A stretch of DNA of 64,000 bases from Pedobacter suwonensis (lineage in GTDB: Bacteria; Bacteroidota; Bacteroidia; Sphingobacteriales; Sphingobacteriaceae), in assembly GCF_900111825.1 (NCBI RefSeq), contig NZ_FOJM01000001.1:266989-330988 (forward strand), read 5' to 3'. Positions 18,954-27,085 of this stretch are shown here, piece by piece. Every line of letters starts with the position of its first letter. Within the stretch, counting starts at the first letter, position 1. The notes below the pieces were generated by a model that saw only the letters and a list, made by a program, of their open reading frames with translations, was not told the origin of the DNA and made no database searches. The translations under genes and the position numbers were made by a program.

Positions 18954-19718
18954 ATGTTTTCACTCAAAAATAAAAAAGCAGTAGTTACAGGTGGCGGAAG
19001 TGGAATTGGCAGGGCTATTGCAACTATTCTGGCCAAACAAGATGCCGAAGTACATATCATTGAACTGGGTGTTGCACAGGCAAAAGATACGCTTGATGAA
19101 ATTAAAGCAGCAGGAAAGCAGGCTTTTAGCTATGCCTGCGATGTTTCAGACCACAATGCCGTTAAAGCTGTTTTTGAGCAAATCGGAAACATCAATATTT
19201 TAGTTAATAATGCTGGTATTGCGCATATTGGTAAAGCCGATACGACTGATGAAAGTGATTTTGACCGGGTAATGCGTGTGAATGTTAAAGGTATTTACAA
19301 CTGCCTTCACGCTGCCATTCCACAAATCCGTTTGGCTGGCGGAGGTGTAATCATTAATATGGCCTCTATTGCAGCCCTAGTTGGCTTACCGGATCGGTTT
19401 GCTTACAGTACAGCAAAAGGCGCAGTTAAGGCTATGACCATGAGTGTAGCTAAAGATTATATCGGTGAGAACATCAGGTGTAATTCCATTTCTCCGGCAA
19501 GGGTGCATACCCCATTTGTAGACGGATTTTTACAGAAAAACTATCCGGACAATATCCCTGAAATGTTCGATAAGTTATCTAAAACGCAGCCGATTGGCCG
19601 TATGGCCAGGCCTGAAGAAATCGGTGCGCTGGCTTTATATTTATGTAGTGACGAAGCCGCATTTATTACCGGTTGCGATTACCCGATTGACGGTGGATTT
19701 ACGACTTTAAACAATTAA
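18954..19718 (+). CDS. SDR oxidoreductase, probable 2-keto-3-deoxy-fuconate dehydrogenase
   Basis: This classical 254-residue short-chain dehydrogenase shows the Rossmann motif TGGGSGIG (about 12-19), NNAG (about 85-88), an active-site Ser in INMASIAALVG and YSTAKGAVK for the catalytic Tyr/Lys. A C-terminal GCDYPIDGG is also typical. In the oxidative L-fucose route an SDR oxidises 2-keto-3-deoxy-L-fuconate to the 2,4-diketo acid. The following genes encode the matching FAH-type hydrolase and lactonase, so this role is likely, though L-rhamnose-derived intermediates are equally possible. The hydrolase gene follows after 35 bp. Confidence 0.85.
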   Translation: MFSLKNKKAVVTGGGSGIGRAIATILAKQDAEVHIIELGVAQAKDTLDEIKAAGKQAFSYACDVSDHNAVKAVFEQIGNINILVNNAGIAHIGKADTTDESDFDRVMRVNVKGIYNCLHAAIPQIRLAGGGVIINMASIAALVGLPDRFAYSTAKGAVKAMTMSVAKDYIGENIRCNSISPARVHTPFVDGFLQKNYPDNIPEMFDKLSKTQPIGRMARPEEIGALALYLCSDEAAFITGCDYPIDGGFTTLNN

Positions 19719-19753
19719 TATTCTTCTTAAATACAAAATATAACCTTTTTAAC

Positions 19754-20608
19754 ATGAAATTAATACGATTTGGAGAAGCAGGGGCAGAAAAACCAGGAGT
19801 GATCATCGGCGATAATTATTATGATGTATCTGCATTGGTCAGCGATTATAACGAAGCATTTTTTGGCGGCGACGGCTTAGCAGAACTAAAATCAGCTATT
19901 GCATCTGCTGATTTGCCACAGGTAGATAAAGGCGTGCGTCTTGGTCCGGCTTTGGCCCGCCCTTCAAAAATTATCTGTGTGGGTTTAAATTACAAAGACC
20001 ACGCAGCCGAAACCAATGCCCCTATTCCAACTGAGCCGATTTTATTCTTTAAAGCAACTTCTGCTATCGTAGGACCGAATGATGATTTGGTCATCCCCAA
20101 AAACAGTAAAAAAACCGATTGGGAGGTAGAATTAGCCATTGTTATTGGTAAAAAAGCCAGTTATGTAAGTGAAGAAAATGCTTTGGATCATATTGCGGGT
20201 TACGTTTTGCATAACGATTACAGCGAGCGAGAATTCCAGCTGGAGCGTAACGGACAATGGGTTAAAGGAAAAAGTGCAGATACTTTTGCGCCAATCGGAC
20301 CATTTATTGCCACACAGGACGAAATTGCCGATGTACACAATCTGCGTCTTTGGTTAACCGTTAACGGAAAAACTTTACAGGATGGCAATACCTCGAACCT
20401 GATTTTCAATGTGCCTTTTATGGTTTCCTACATCAGCCAGTTTATGACCCTTTTACCAGGTGATGTGATTACTACTGGCACACCTGCCGGCGTAGGTTTG
20501 GGACAAAAACCGGAGCCATGGTATTTAAAACCTGGTGATGTGGTTGAATTGGGTATTGATGGTTTAGGCTCCAGTAAACAAATTGTTAAATCCTATAGCG
20601 ACATTTAA
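19754..20608 (+). CDS. FAH-family hydrolase, probable diketo-deoxyfuconate hydrolase
   Basis: The 284-residue protein has the fumarylacetoacetate hydrolase fold: KIICVGLNYKDHAAETN (about 73-89), the metal-binding region TDWEVELAIVIGK (about 118-130), a catalytic-loop segment SEREFQLERNGQW, and the C-terminal LLPGDVITTGTPAGVGLGQ. The family cleaves C-C bonds of diketo acids with Mg2+ or Mn2+. In the oxidative 6-deoxyhexose pathway it splits 2,4-diketo-3-deoxy-L-fuconate into pyruvate and L-lactate. The presence of an FMN lactate-dehydrogenase-like gene downstream fits this well. Family assignment is firm; the substrate is inferred from neighbours. Confidence 0.88.
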   Translation: MKLIRFGEAGAEKPGVIIGDNYYDVSALVSDYNEAFFGGDGLAELKSAIASADLPQVDKGVRLGPALARPSKIICVGLNYKDHAAETNAPIPTEPILFFKATSAIVGPNDDLVIPKNSKKTDWEVELAIVIGKKASYVSEENALDHIAGYVLHNDYSEREFQLERNGQWVKGKSADTFAPIGPFIATQDEIADVHNLRLWLTVNGKTLQDGNTSNLIFNVPFMVSYISQFMTLLPGDVITTGTPAGVGLGQKPEPWYLKPGDVVELGIDGLGSSKQIVKSYSDI

Positions 20609-20739
20609 GATAAAAAGATATTGCCTTGGCGCTGATCTGCCTGACGATGCAAACCTCATTGTAGGATGAACGTAATACCAGGAACGGCAACTGAAGCAAA
20701 CTGGATCTTAACCGATCAGATATTTAAACTTTAATAAAA

Positions 20740-21561
20740 ATGATTGATACCCACGTACATTTTTGGAATTTCGATCCGGTTAGAGATAACTGGATTAATG
20801 ACGACATGCAAATCATTCGGAAAGATTTTGCTCCCGAAAATCTCCTGGATATTTATAATGATTTAAATATTAAGGGATGTATTGCTGTGCAAGCAAGCCA
20901 GTCAGAAGAAGAAAATCATTTTCTGCTGGAACTGGCCGCACGACATGAAATTATAAAAGGTATTGTGGGTTGGGTTGACCTGCTTAATCCTGATCTTGAC
21001 GAACGCTTAAGCCACTGGCAAAACCACCAGCTCATCAAAGGCTGGCGACATGTATTACAGGCCGAAAGCCGTGATTTTATCCTGAATCCTGCTTTTATTG
21101 CTGGTGTTAAGCAGCTAAAAAAGTACAATTATACCTACGACTTATTGTGTTATCACAATCAATTGGATGCAATTATACAAATGGTTGATCAAATTCCCGA
21201 CCAGCCATTTGTATTGGATCATTGTGGTAAACCGGATGTAAAAAACCAGACTTTAAAAGAGTGGACTGAAAATATTAAAACTTTGGCCAACAATCCAAAT
21301 GTGCGATGTAAGGTATCAGGCCTCCTGGCTGAAGCTGATTGGCTAAACTGGAAGGAAAATGAGTTATTTAAGTGTTTTGATGTCATATTTGAAGCATTTG
21401 GTCCTGAACGTGTAATGTATGGCAGCGATTGGCCGGTCGTGCTGATCAGCAGGCCATATCAGGATTGGTTCAATTTGGTAAATAACTACACTGAAAAATT
21501 TACTGCAGCAGAAAGAAAAATGATTTTCTCTGATAATGCAAAGGAATTTTATGGTATTTAA
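20740..21561 (+). CDS. COG3618 amidohydrolase, probable L-fucono/rhamnono-lactonase
   Basis: This 273-residue metal-dependent amidohydrolase has the N-terminal IDTHVHFWNF (HxH), FVLDHCGKPDV in the middle (about 158-168), and a C-terminal RVMYGSDWPV (catalytic Asp). The COG3618 group includes L-fucono-1,5-lactonase and L-rhamnono-1,4-lactonase, which open sugar lactones to aldonic acids. With the SDR and FAH genes it forms the expected oxidative pathway set. The 131-bp gap from the hydrolase gene carries no clear signal. Confidence 0.88.
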   Translation: MIDTHVHFWNFDPVRDNWINDDMQIIRKDFAPENLLDIYNDLNIKGCIAVQASQSEEENHFLLELAARHEIIKGIVGWVDLLNPDLDERLSHWQNHQLIKGWRHVLQAESRDFILNPAFIAGVKQLKKYNYTYDLLCYHNQLDAIIQMVDQIPDQPFVLDHCGKPDVKNQTLKEWTENIKTLANNPNVRCKVSGLLAEADWLNWKENELFKCFDVIFEAFGPERVMYGSDWPVVLISRPYQDWFNLVNNYTEKFTAAERKMIFSDNAKEFYGI

Positions 21562-21572
21562 AGTTTATGCGC

Positions 21573-21621
21573 CAACGCTCGTTTCCAACGAGCGTTGAAT
21601 ATTTTATCGTTTATAACGATA
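21573..21621. repeat. Two hairpins after the lactonase gene
   Basis: The first hairpin has 11-bp arms (caacgctcgtt and aacgagcgttg) with loop tcc at 21573-21597; the second is tatcgtt-tat-aacgata at 21605-21621. They resemble in style the hairpins of the 13.7-kb array. No T-run follows, so they may be a repeat element or RNA-stability structure rather than a classical terminator. Confidence 0.5.
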
Positions 21622-21780
21622 TAATCGTTTTGCTATTTATTCACTCGTTTGGAAGCGAACGCAAACAATTCCAACCCAAAACGATCAATACAAAATAGCA
21701 GATAGTGCAGGATGGAAAACATCATACAAAACATTAGTTTTCGTTTTTTAAACACCATCTGACCAACACAATATTTAATT

Positions 21781-22950
21781 ATGAGTAAAAAGATTACATT
21801 CCCCTATAATCCTCAATTCCCTTCTGTAGCCGATTTAAGAAAAAGAGCAAAATCAAGAATCCCTAAATTTGCTTTTGATTACCTGGAAGGTGGTTGTAAT
21901 GAGGGACTTAATTTATCAAGAAACGAGAGCGACTTCGATAATATTTACCTTAAACCAAATTATTTGCGTGTTGGTGGGGAAATTGACATGTCGGTTGAGC
22001 TTTTTGGGCGTAAATACAGTGCACCTTTTGGCATCTCTCCCATCGGTTTACAAGGTTTAATGTGGCCTAATGCACCCGAAATCTTAGCGAGGGCGGCAGC
22101 CAGACACAATATTCCCTACACACTGAGTACGGTATCTACCAGCAGCATCGAACGCATTGCTGAAGTTTCAGAAGGAAAAGCCTGGTTTCAGCTTTACCAT
22201 CCCACCGAAAATAAATTACGGGATGACATTCTATCACGGTTAAAAGCAGTTGAATGCCCGGTTTTGGTTGTGCTGGTAGATGTTCCTGCTTTCGGATTAA
22301 GATATAAGGAAATTAAAAGCGGCCTTTCCATACCACCCAAAATGTCGGTCAGCAATATTTTACAGGCATTTGCCAGGCCGTTATGGGGTATTAAAACGTT
22401 GCAACATGGTATTCCCTCTTTTGCTACCTTAAAACCTTATATGGAAAAAGGTATGGACATGTCTCAGCTGGGACAGTTTATGAACCGAACCTTTACCGGA
22501 AAAGTTGACATTGAAAAGGTGTCGGCAATCCGGGAAATCTGGAAAGGCCCATTGGTATTAAAGGGCATAGCTACCGACGAAGATATGCAGGCTGCTATCC
22601 AGATTGGCGTTGATGGGGTCATCGTTTCGAATCACGGCGGCCGACAGATTGATGCGGGTGAATCATCGATCAACTCTTTAATTAAACTTGCGGCAAATGA
22701 TGCCTACAAGTCAAAACTGAAAGTCATGATGGATGGAGGAATCCGTTCGGGTGTTGATTTGGCCAGGGCACATGCCGTAGGCTCTGAATTTAATTTTATG
22801 GGCCGTCCGTTTATGTATGGCGTTGGGGCATTGGGTAACGACGGTGGAGACCATACCATCAATATGTTTAAAACCCATTTGTACCAGATTATGCAACAGC
22901 TTACGATTGAAACAGTCTCTCAATTCCCTGACCGGTTATTGGAAGTGTAA
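21781..22950 (+). CDS. FMN-dependent alpha-hydroxy-acid dehydrogenase (LldD-like)
   Basis: This 389-residue TIM-barrel flavoprotein belongs to the L-lactate dehydrogenase/glycolate oxidase family. It has the N-terminal FAFDYLEGGCNEGLN, PFGISPIGLQGLMWPNAP (about 81-98), the active-site VSNHGGRQIDAGESS (catalytic His), and a phosphate-binding MDGGIRSGVDLARA region. Such enzymes oxidise L-lactate to pyruvate and feed electrons to quinones. L-lactate is one product of the pathway encoded upstream, so it would complete conversion to pyruvate. The 219-bp gap before it suggests a separate promoter or a processed transcript. Confidence 0.87.
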   Translation: MSKKITFPYNPQFPSVADLRKRAKSRIPKFAFDYLEGGCNEGLNLSRNESDFDNIYLKPNYLRVGGEIDMSVELFGRKYSAPFGISPIGLQGLMWPNAPEILARAAARHNIPYTLSTVSTSSIERIAEVSEGKAWFQLYHPTENKLRDDILSRLKAVECPVLVVLVDVPAFGLRYKEIKSGLSIPPKMSVSNILQAFARPLWGIKTLQHGIPSFATLKPYMEKGMDMSQLGQFMNRTFTGKVDIEKVSAIREIWKGPLVLKGIATDEDMQAAIQIGVDGVIVSNHGGRQIDAGESSINSLIKLAANDAYKSKLKVMMDGGIRSGVDLARAHAVGSEFNFMGRPFMYGVGALGNDGGDHTINMFKTHLYQIMQQLTIETVSQFPDRLLEV

Positions 22951-23048
22951 AGCGTTATTTTATTAGCTATCAATGTGATTCGGTCGGTGTGACACCAACC
23001 GATAAGTTAAATGTGATTCGGTTGAATAAAGTAGGTGCTTCCTGAGAT

Positions 23049-23085
23049 CGTCATTTCGAGCGGAGTGAAACGAAGTCGAGAAATC
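23049..23085. repeat. GTCATTTCGAGC-type interspersed repeat
   Basis: The sequence runs from cgtcatttcgagcgg through gtgaaacg to aagtcgagaaatc. This type of short element is widespread between genes in Bacteroidota. Related GTCAT... elements appear at 37117-37222, 41067-41220 and 45680-45750 of this window. Confidence 0.6.
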
Positions 23086-23219
23086 TTTCGGTATAAAACG
23101 CTCTCATCTACTGGTTATTTAATTGATAAAAGTCTGTGTTCGGTCCTTGTCGTACAGACCTAAAGATGAATATTGTGACACTGTTTGTTGTCGCACCAAG
23201 CAGCTGCTTCTAAAAAAAA

Positions 23220-23252
23220 AGACCTCGCGGGTTTTTAAAACCTGCGAGGTCT
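23220..23252. terminator. Palindromic bidirectional terminator
   Basis: The arms agacctcgc and gcgaggtct surround a ggtttttaaaacc core, in a convergent gap between the LldD-like gene and the aldose 1-epimerase. It belongs to the same palindrome family as 2831-2862 and 50713-50745. Confidence 0.65.
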
Positions 23253-23281
23253 GTCATTAACTTAACCTTAATTCAATATTC

Positions 23282-24433
23282 TTATTTCGAGAACTTATAA
23301 GTTGTACTTGTTTTATACGTTTCACCTGGTTTAAGAACGGTCGAGGCAAAGTTCGGGTGGTTTGGCGCATCAGGAAAATGTTGTGTTTCCAGGCAGAAAG
23401 CCGAACGGTGTGGGTATGATTTACCGCCTTTACCATCTTTATCCGCTCCGGTTAAGAAATTACCACTGTAGAACTGTAAGCCAGGTTCTGTGGTTATCAC
23501 TGATAGCACAATACCTGTTTTTGCGCTTTTTACCACCGCAACCGGTGTTTTACCATCATGGTGGGTTAAAGCAAAGTTATGGTCATAACCTTTACCAAAT
23601 TTTAACTGCTCATCATTATCGCCAATCTGCTTGCCAACTAATTTTGCTTTGTTAAAATCGAAAGCAGTACCCGCCACCTGCTGTAATTTTCCGGTTGGGA
23701 TCAAGGTCGAATCAACGGGTGTATAAGCATTGGCATCAATCATCAGTTCGTGATCCAAAATGGTACTATCTCCTTCACCATTAAGGTTAAAATAAGCATG
23801 GTTGGTTAAGTTAACAATAGTTGTCTTATCTGTAGTGGCTTCATAATCAATCTGAAGTGAATTGTCGTCAGTCAAAGTATAAATTACCTTAACGTCCAGT
23901 TTGCCCGGATAACCGGCTTCCCCATCTTTAGAAACATAAGTTAATTCCAGCTTCGTACTATCTAATTGTTTAGCATCCCAAACTTTACCAAAGAAACCAT
24001 CAGTACCACCGTGCAAGGTATTTACGCCATCGTTAAGCTGTAATTGATATTCTTTGCCCTCTAAAGTAAATTTACCCTTAGCAATGCGGTTTCCGTAACG
24101 GCCAATCAGTGCACCAAAAAACGGCTCCCCTTTTTTGCGGTAGGCACCAATACTATCATAGCCCAGTACTACATCGGTTAGTTTGTTGTTTTTATCTGGT
24201 ACCAGCAACGAAACTACTCTTCCGCCATAATTGCTAATAGACACAGAAGCGCCCTGCTTATTTTTTAATGTATAAAGCTTAACCGCTTTACCATCAATAG
24301 TGGTGTTGTATTTTAACGAATCTTGAGGTGTGCTGCTTGCTGTACCTTTATCAGTTGTGGGGTTACATGCGCTAAAAGCAAGGGCTAAACATAAGGTAGC
24401 CAATGGCAATGCTTTAAGAAATGGTTTTTTCAT
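23282..24433 (-). CDS. galM: Aldose 1-epimerase, lipoprotein
   Basis: With the start at 24433 the protein has 383 residues and opens with a lipoprotein signal (MKKPFLKALPLATLCLALAF, then SAC), so it is probably anchored outside the cytoplasm. The galactose mutarotase fold is shown by FFGALIGRYGNRIAKGKF, NTLHGGTDGF (active-site His), LTNHAYFNLNGEGD (second His), and FCLETQHFPDAPNHPNF with the catalytic Glu. It interconverts alpha and beta anomers of free aldoses, useful for sugars released by the nearby glycosidases. An upstream in-frame start (24502) is less likely because it would hide the signal. Confidence 0.92.
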   Translation of the reverse strand: MKKPFLKALPLATLCLALAFSACNPTTDKGTASSTPQDSLKYNTTIDGKAVKLYTLKNKQGASVSISNYGGRVVSLLVPDKNNKLTDVVLGYDSIGAYRKKGEPFFGALIGRYGNRIAKGKFTLEGKEYQLQLNDGVNTLHGGTDGFFGKVWDAKQLDSTKLELTYVSKDGEAGYPGKLDVKVIYTLTDDNSLQIDYEATTDKTTIVNLTNHAYFNLNGEGDSTILDHELMIDANAYTPVDSTLIPTGKLQQVAGTAFDFNKAKLVGKQIGDNDEQLKFGKGYDHNFALTHHDGKTPVAVVKSAKTGIVLSVITTEPGLQFYSGNFLTGADKDGKGGKSYPHRSAFCLETQHFPDAPNHPNFASTVLKPGETYKTSTTYKFSK

Positions 24434-24633
24434 CAGTTTACTTTTTTTTAAGTTGATGAAGCGATCGTGATTTTTACATAGCAAAATTCCTGATGCTTGC
24501 ATACAGATTTATTTTTGGTTAGGGCTAAAGTAGTAAAAAATAATTAACGTCAGGTTAACGATTATCATATTATTTCTGTTAATATTGATGATCATTCCTT
24601 ACATCAAAAAAAATCATATAATTTAGCAAGCAT

Positions 24634-25305
24634 ATGCGCGATTTGAATTTCAGGCCAAAAGCTTTTCTGTTTGATTTAAACGGAACCATGATTAACGATA
24701 TGGAGTACCATACCATGGCCTGGTACAGTATAATGACCGAAGATTTAGGTTCAGACCTTGACTATGCAAGCGTAAAAAAAGAAATGTACGGCAAAAACCA
24801 CGAAGTACTGGAACGTGTTTTTGGTAAGGATAAATTTAGCCAGGAAGAAATAGAACGGCTTTCGGTAGAAAAAGAAAAGCGCTATCAGGAAGGTTATCTA
24901 CCAAATTTAGCTTTACTTCCCGGCTTAAACAATTTTCTGGATCGGGCGAAGGCTGCAAAAATACCGATGGCCATTGGCTCGGCAGCTATTCCATTCAACA
25001 TTGATTTTGTGGTAGATGGTTTAAACATTCGCCATTACCTGGATGCGATTGTAAGTGCAGATGACGTACAGATGAGTAAACCTGATCCGGAAACCTTTTT
25101 AAAGGCTGCAGCCGCACTGGGCATTTCAGCCGCCGATTGCCTGGTGTTTGAAGATGCACCAAAAGGTGTAGAGTCAGCGCTGAACGCAGGTATGCAATGC
25201 CTGGTGTTAACAACTACACACGCAGTTGAAGAATTTGATGGTTATCCAAATATTTTGGGCTATATTACCGATTACAACGATGCTAAATTAAATCTGCTTT
25301 TTTAA
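24634..25305 (+). CDS. HAD-superfamily hydrolase, beta-phosphoglucomutase-like, altered motif I
   Basis: The 223-residue protein is a HAD subfamily IA member with a helical cap after motif I. Motif I reads FLFDLNGTMIND (11-22): the nucleophile Asp14 is present but the usual second Asp, the general acid/base, is Asn16. Later motifs are normal: AIGSAAIP (motif II-like), the motif III Lys in MSKPDPETF and VFEDAPKGVESALNAG (motif IV). The closest functional types are phosphatases or mutases of sugar phosphates. The Nudix-type gene starts 2 bp after its stop, so the two are probably co-translated. The Asn may change or reduce activity. Confidence 0.88.
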   Translation: MRDLNFRPKAFLFDLNGTMINDMEYHTMAWYSIMTEDLGSDLDYASVKKEMYGKNHEVLERVFGKDKFSQEEIERLSVEKEKRYQEGYLPNLALLPGLNNFLDRAKAAKIPMAIGSAAIPFNIDFVVDGLNIRHYLDAIVSADDVQMSKPDPETFLKAAAALGISAADCLVFEDAPKGVESALNAGMQCLVLTTTHAVEEFDGYPNILGYITDYNDAKLNLLF

Positions 25306-25307
25306 AA

Positions 25308-26006
25308 ATGGGAAAATACTTAAATCAGAAACCTGTACTGGTTGCTGTTGACTGCATTATTTTTGGTTACGACGGCGAACATCTTAAACTTTTGGTTATC
25401 AAAAGAGCTATTGAGCCAATAAAAGATCAATGGAGTTTAATGGGCGGTTTTATTGGCGAGGATGAAAACCTTGATGGTGCTGCGAAACGGATCCTTTTAG
25501 AACTTACCGGACTGCATGATGTATATTTAGAGCAATTGCACGCTTACGGTAGCCCTGACCGGGATCCGATTGAACGTACGGTATCAGTAGTGTATTTTGC
25601 ATTGATTGATATTAATAAATACAGCAAACAGATTAACGACCAGTACCATGCTGAATGGTTTAAGGTTAAAGAAGTACCTGAACTGATTTTTGACCATAAC
25701 GTGATGGTTAAAGCAGCGATGGATAAAATCCGATACCAAGCTGCCCTCCACCCTGTTTTGTTTGAGTTATTACCGAAACGTTTTACCATACCACAATTGC
25801 AGGCGCTATATGAACAGGTTTACGATGCGCCCATTGATAACCGCAACTTTATCCGCAAAATAACGGCCAGTGGTTTGCTTATTAAACAAAATGAGAAAGA
25901 TAAATCGAGTTCAAGGCGGGGTGCTTTCTACTTTAAGCTCGATAAAAACAAACACAAAGCCCAGTTTCAATCATTTTTGAACTTTATACCCAAAACATCC
26001 AAATAA
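25308..26006 (+). CDS. Nudix-related transcriptional regulator (NrtR/AraR type)
   Basis: This 232-residue protein has an N-terminal Nudix fold (about 10-145) and a C-terminal winged-helix domain (about 155-225; FTIPQLQALYEQVYDAPIDN, then RNFIRKITASGLL). This is the NrtR/AraR architecture, where the Nudix domain senses a ligand and the wing binds DNA. The Nudix box is degenerate: G47 and E53 are kept, but the R-E-U-x-E-E-x-G-U part reads RILLELTGL (61-69), losing two of three metal-binding Glu. That favours a regulator over a hydrolase. In Bacteroidetes, AraR controls sugar (arabinose) genes, so it may control the HAD gene or nearby sugar genes. Confidence 0.85.
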   Translation: MGKYLNQKPVLVAVDCIIFGYDGEHLKLLVIKRAIEPIKDQWSLMGGFIGEDENLDGAAKRILLELTGLHDVYLEQLHAYGSPDRDPIERTVSVVYFALIDINKYSKQINDQYHAEWFKVKEVPELIFDHNVMVKAAMDKIRYQAALHPVLFELLPKRFTIPQLQALYEQVYDAPIDNRNFIRKITASGLLIKQNEKDKSSSRRGAFYFKLDKNKHKAQFQSFLNFIPKTSK

Positions 26007-26161
26007 GAAGTCTCAGATTTTAACAGCTACCGCCCCATCATCATTAGTTTTTTTAAAAAAAAATATTAAAAAAAATCAGGTGTTACCCATTTTAAAATCA
26101 AGGGATTACAAATGGCCAAACTAAATTCAACGCTAAACATCGAAAAACATTTTATAAAACA

Positions 26162-26192
26162 TTTGCAAAGAAAGGATTAATCTCTATATTTG
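26162..26192 (+). promoter_or_regulatory. Bacteroidota promoter for tRNA-Lys
   Basis: A -33 box TTTG (26162-26165), an exact 19-nt spacer and a -7 box TATATTTG (26185-26192) match the Bacteroidota consensus TTTG-N19-TAnnTTTG. The tRNA begins 22 nt after the -7 box. Confidence 0.75.
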
Positions 26193-26214
26193 CACCTCCT
26201 TAAACAAAAGGAAC

Positions 26215-26287
26215 GATTCCGTAGCTCAGCTGGTAGAGCATTACACTTTTAATGTAGTGGTCCTGGGTTCGAATCCCAGCGGGATCA
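26215..26287 (+). tRNA. tRNA-Lys (anticodon UUU)
   Basis: The 73-nt cloverleaf folds fully: acceptor arms gattccg and cgggatc pair over 7 bp, D arm gctcagctggtagagc, anticodon loop cttttaa with anticodon TTT, and T arm ctgggttcgaatcccag. CCA is not encoded; the discriminator base is A. A promoter precedes it and a terminator hairpin follows. Confidence 0.97.
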
Positions 26288-26289
26288 CG

Positions 26290-26314
26290 AAAGGCGCAAG
26301 AGATTGCGCCTTTT
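26290..26314 (+). terminator. Rho-independent terminator of tRNA-Lys
   Basis: The stem aaaggcgcaa / ttgcgccttt closes a short gaga-type loop and is followed by ttctattt. It starts 3 nt after the tRNA. Confidence 0.85.
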
Positions 26315-27085
26315 CTATTTAAAAGACTTTTTAAAGCGCAATTCCCGAAAAATAATAGTTCATGTCTTTGCGTGTTCCGGTACCGGCCTTTGTTTTTTCT
26401 AAAAATCAAAAAGTGTATTTCACTAAAATGATTTGTTAAGGATTTCAAATACAAATAATTTATTTTAACGACCTAAGCGATAACTCAATTTAGAATGCAA
26501 AGTTGAAAGCAACCGTCATTTATTAAATGTGGGTTGAAAAGGATTTAGCCGGGAAATCTATGAAGATAATTGCAACTACTGGCAGTAATCGCCTTATGGG
26601 ATTAAATGCTTTGTCTGGCCAAATCAGAACCCTAATTTATGTGATGCTAAAATTGGTTGACATTCAAGATCATTAAATGCAGGCGTAAATCAATGCTGTT
26701 TAGAATAAATACGGCTAAAACGAAGTATATTAACGAAATGTATTAATCGTGTATTCCGGCAGAATAATTCCTTCTGCTATTCCGGAAATTAATTAAGCTC
26801 CCATCTCTTAGAACATTTTAGTAAGGCATCGAAAAGCGCTTTGTTCTACCCTTATTATTCATGCGGACAACTGTAATAATGTCCCAAAATCTAATCTGGA
26901 TAAATGTAAACCTGATATGCCCTGAAGTCGAAATCATATTTTAGCTAAATATGGTCAGTTAACGGGTAAAATAAATGAATTGAATGTTAAAAATATGATC
27001 GATTTTAGCAACAGGTAGATCAGTTAACGCAGTTAACTTAATGTTGGCAAATTAGAGTCTGCCAAAAACAGCTACCGTCATTAAC
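26315..27085. other. Gene-free stretch
   Basis: About 770 bp between the tRNA-Lys terminator and the rhamnosidase gene show no supported gene. The only plus-strand ORF (26560-26676, 38 codons) has no recognisable features. A weak inverted repeat with cagaa / ttctg arms lies near 26760. The last part must contain the promoter of the GH78 gene, but no clean consensus was seen. Confidence 0.5.

Larger units (their letters stand above)
22951..23281. other. Intergenic region with interspersed repeat and palindrome
   Basis: No gene is visible in these 331 bp between convergent genes. They contain two gtgattcggt copies near 22975 and 23011, the common Bacteroidota intergenic motif cgtcatttcgagcgg...cgaagtcgagaaatc (23049-23085), and a palindromic terminator at 23220-23252. 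Confidence 0.6.

Noticed and set aside
20918..23655. Antisense ORFs inside the lactonase, LldD-like and epimerase genes
   Set aside because: They are shadows of well-supported genes in the opposite strand or other frames.
26215..26315. Integrated element attachment site at tRNA-Lys
   Set aside because: No integrase gene or duplicated tRNA 3' end was found downstream within the window.
26200..26454. Minus-strand ORF covering the tRNA-Lys gene
   Set aside because: It overlaps the tRNA and terminator and has no protein-like features.
26560..26676. 38-codon plus-strand ORF in the gap before GH78
   Set aside because: It has no recognisable motif, no clear ribosome binding context and ordinary intergenic composition.
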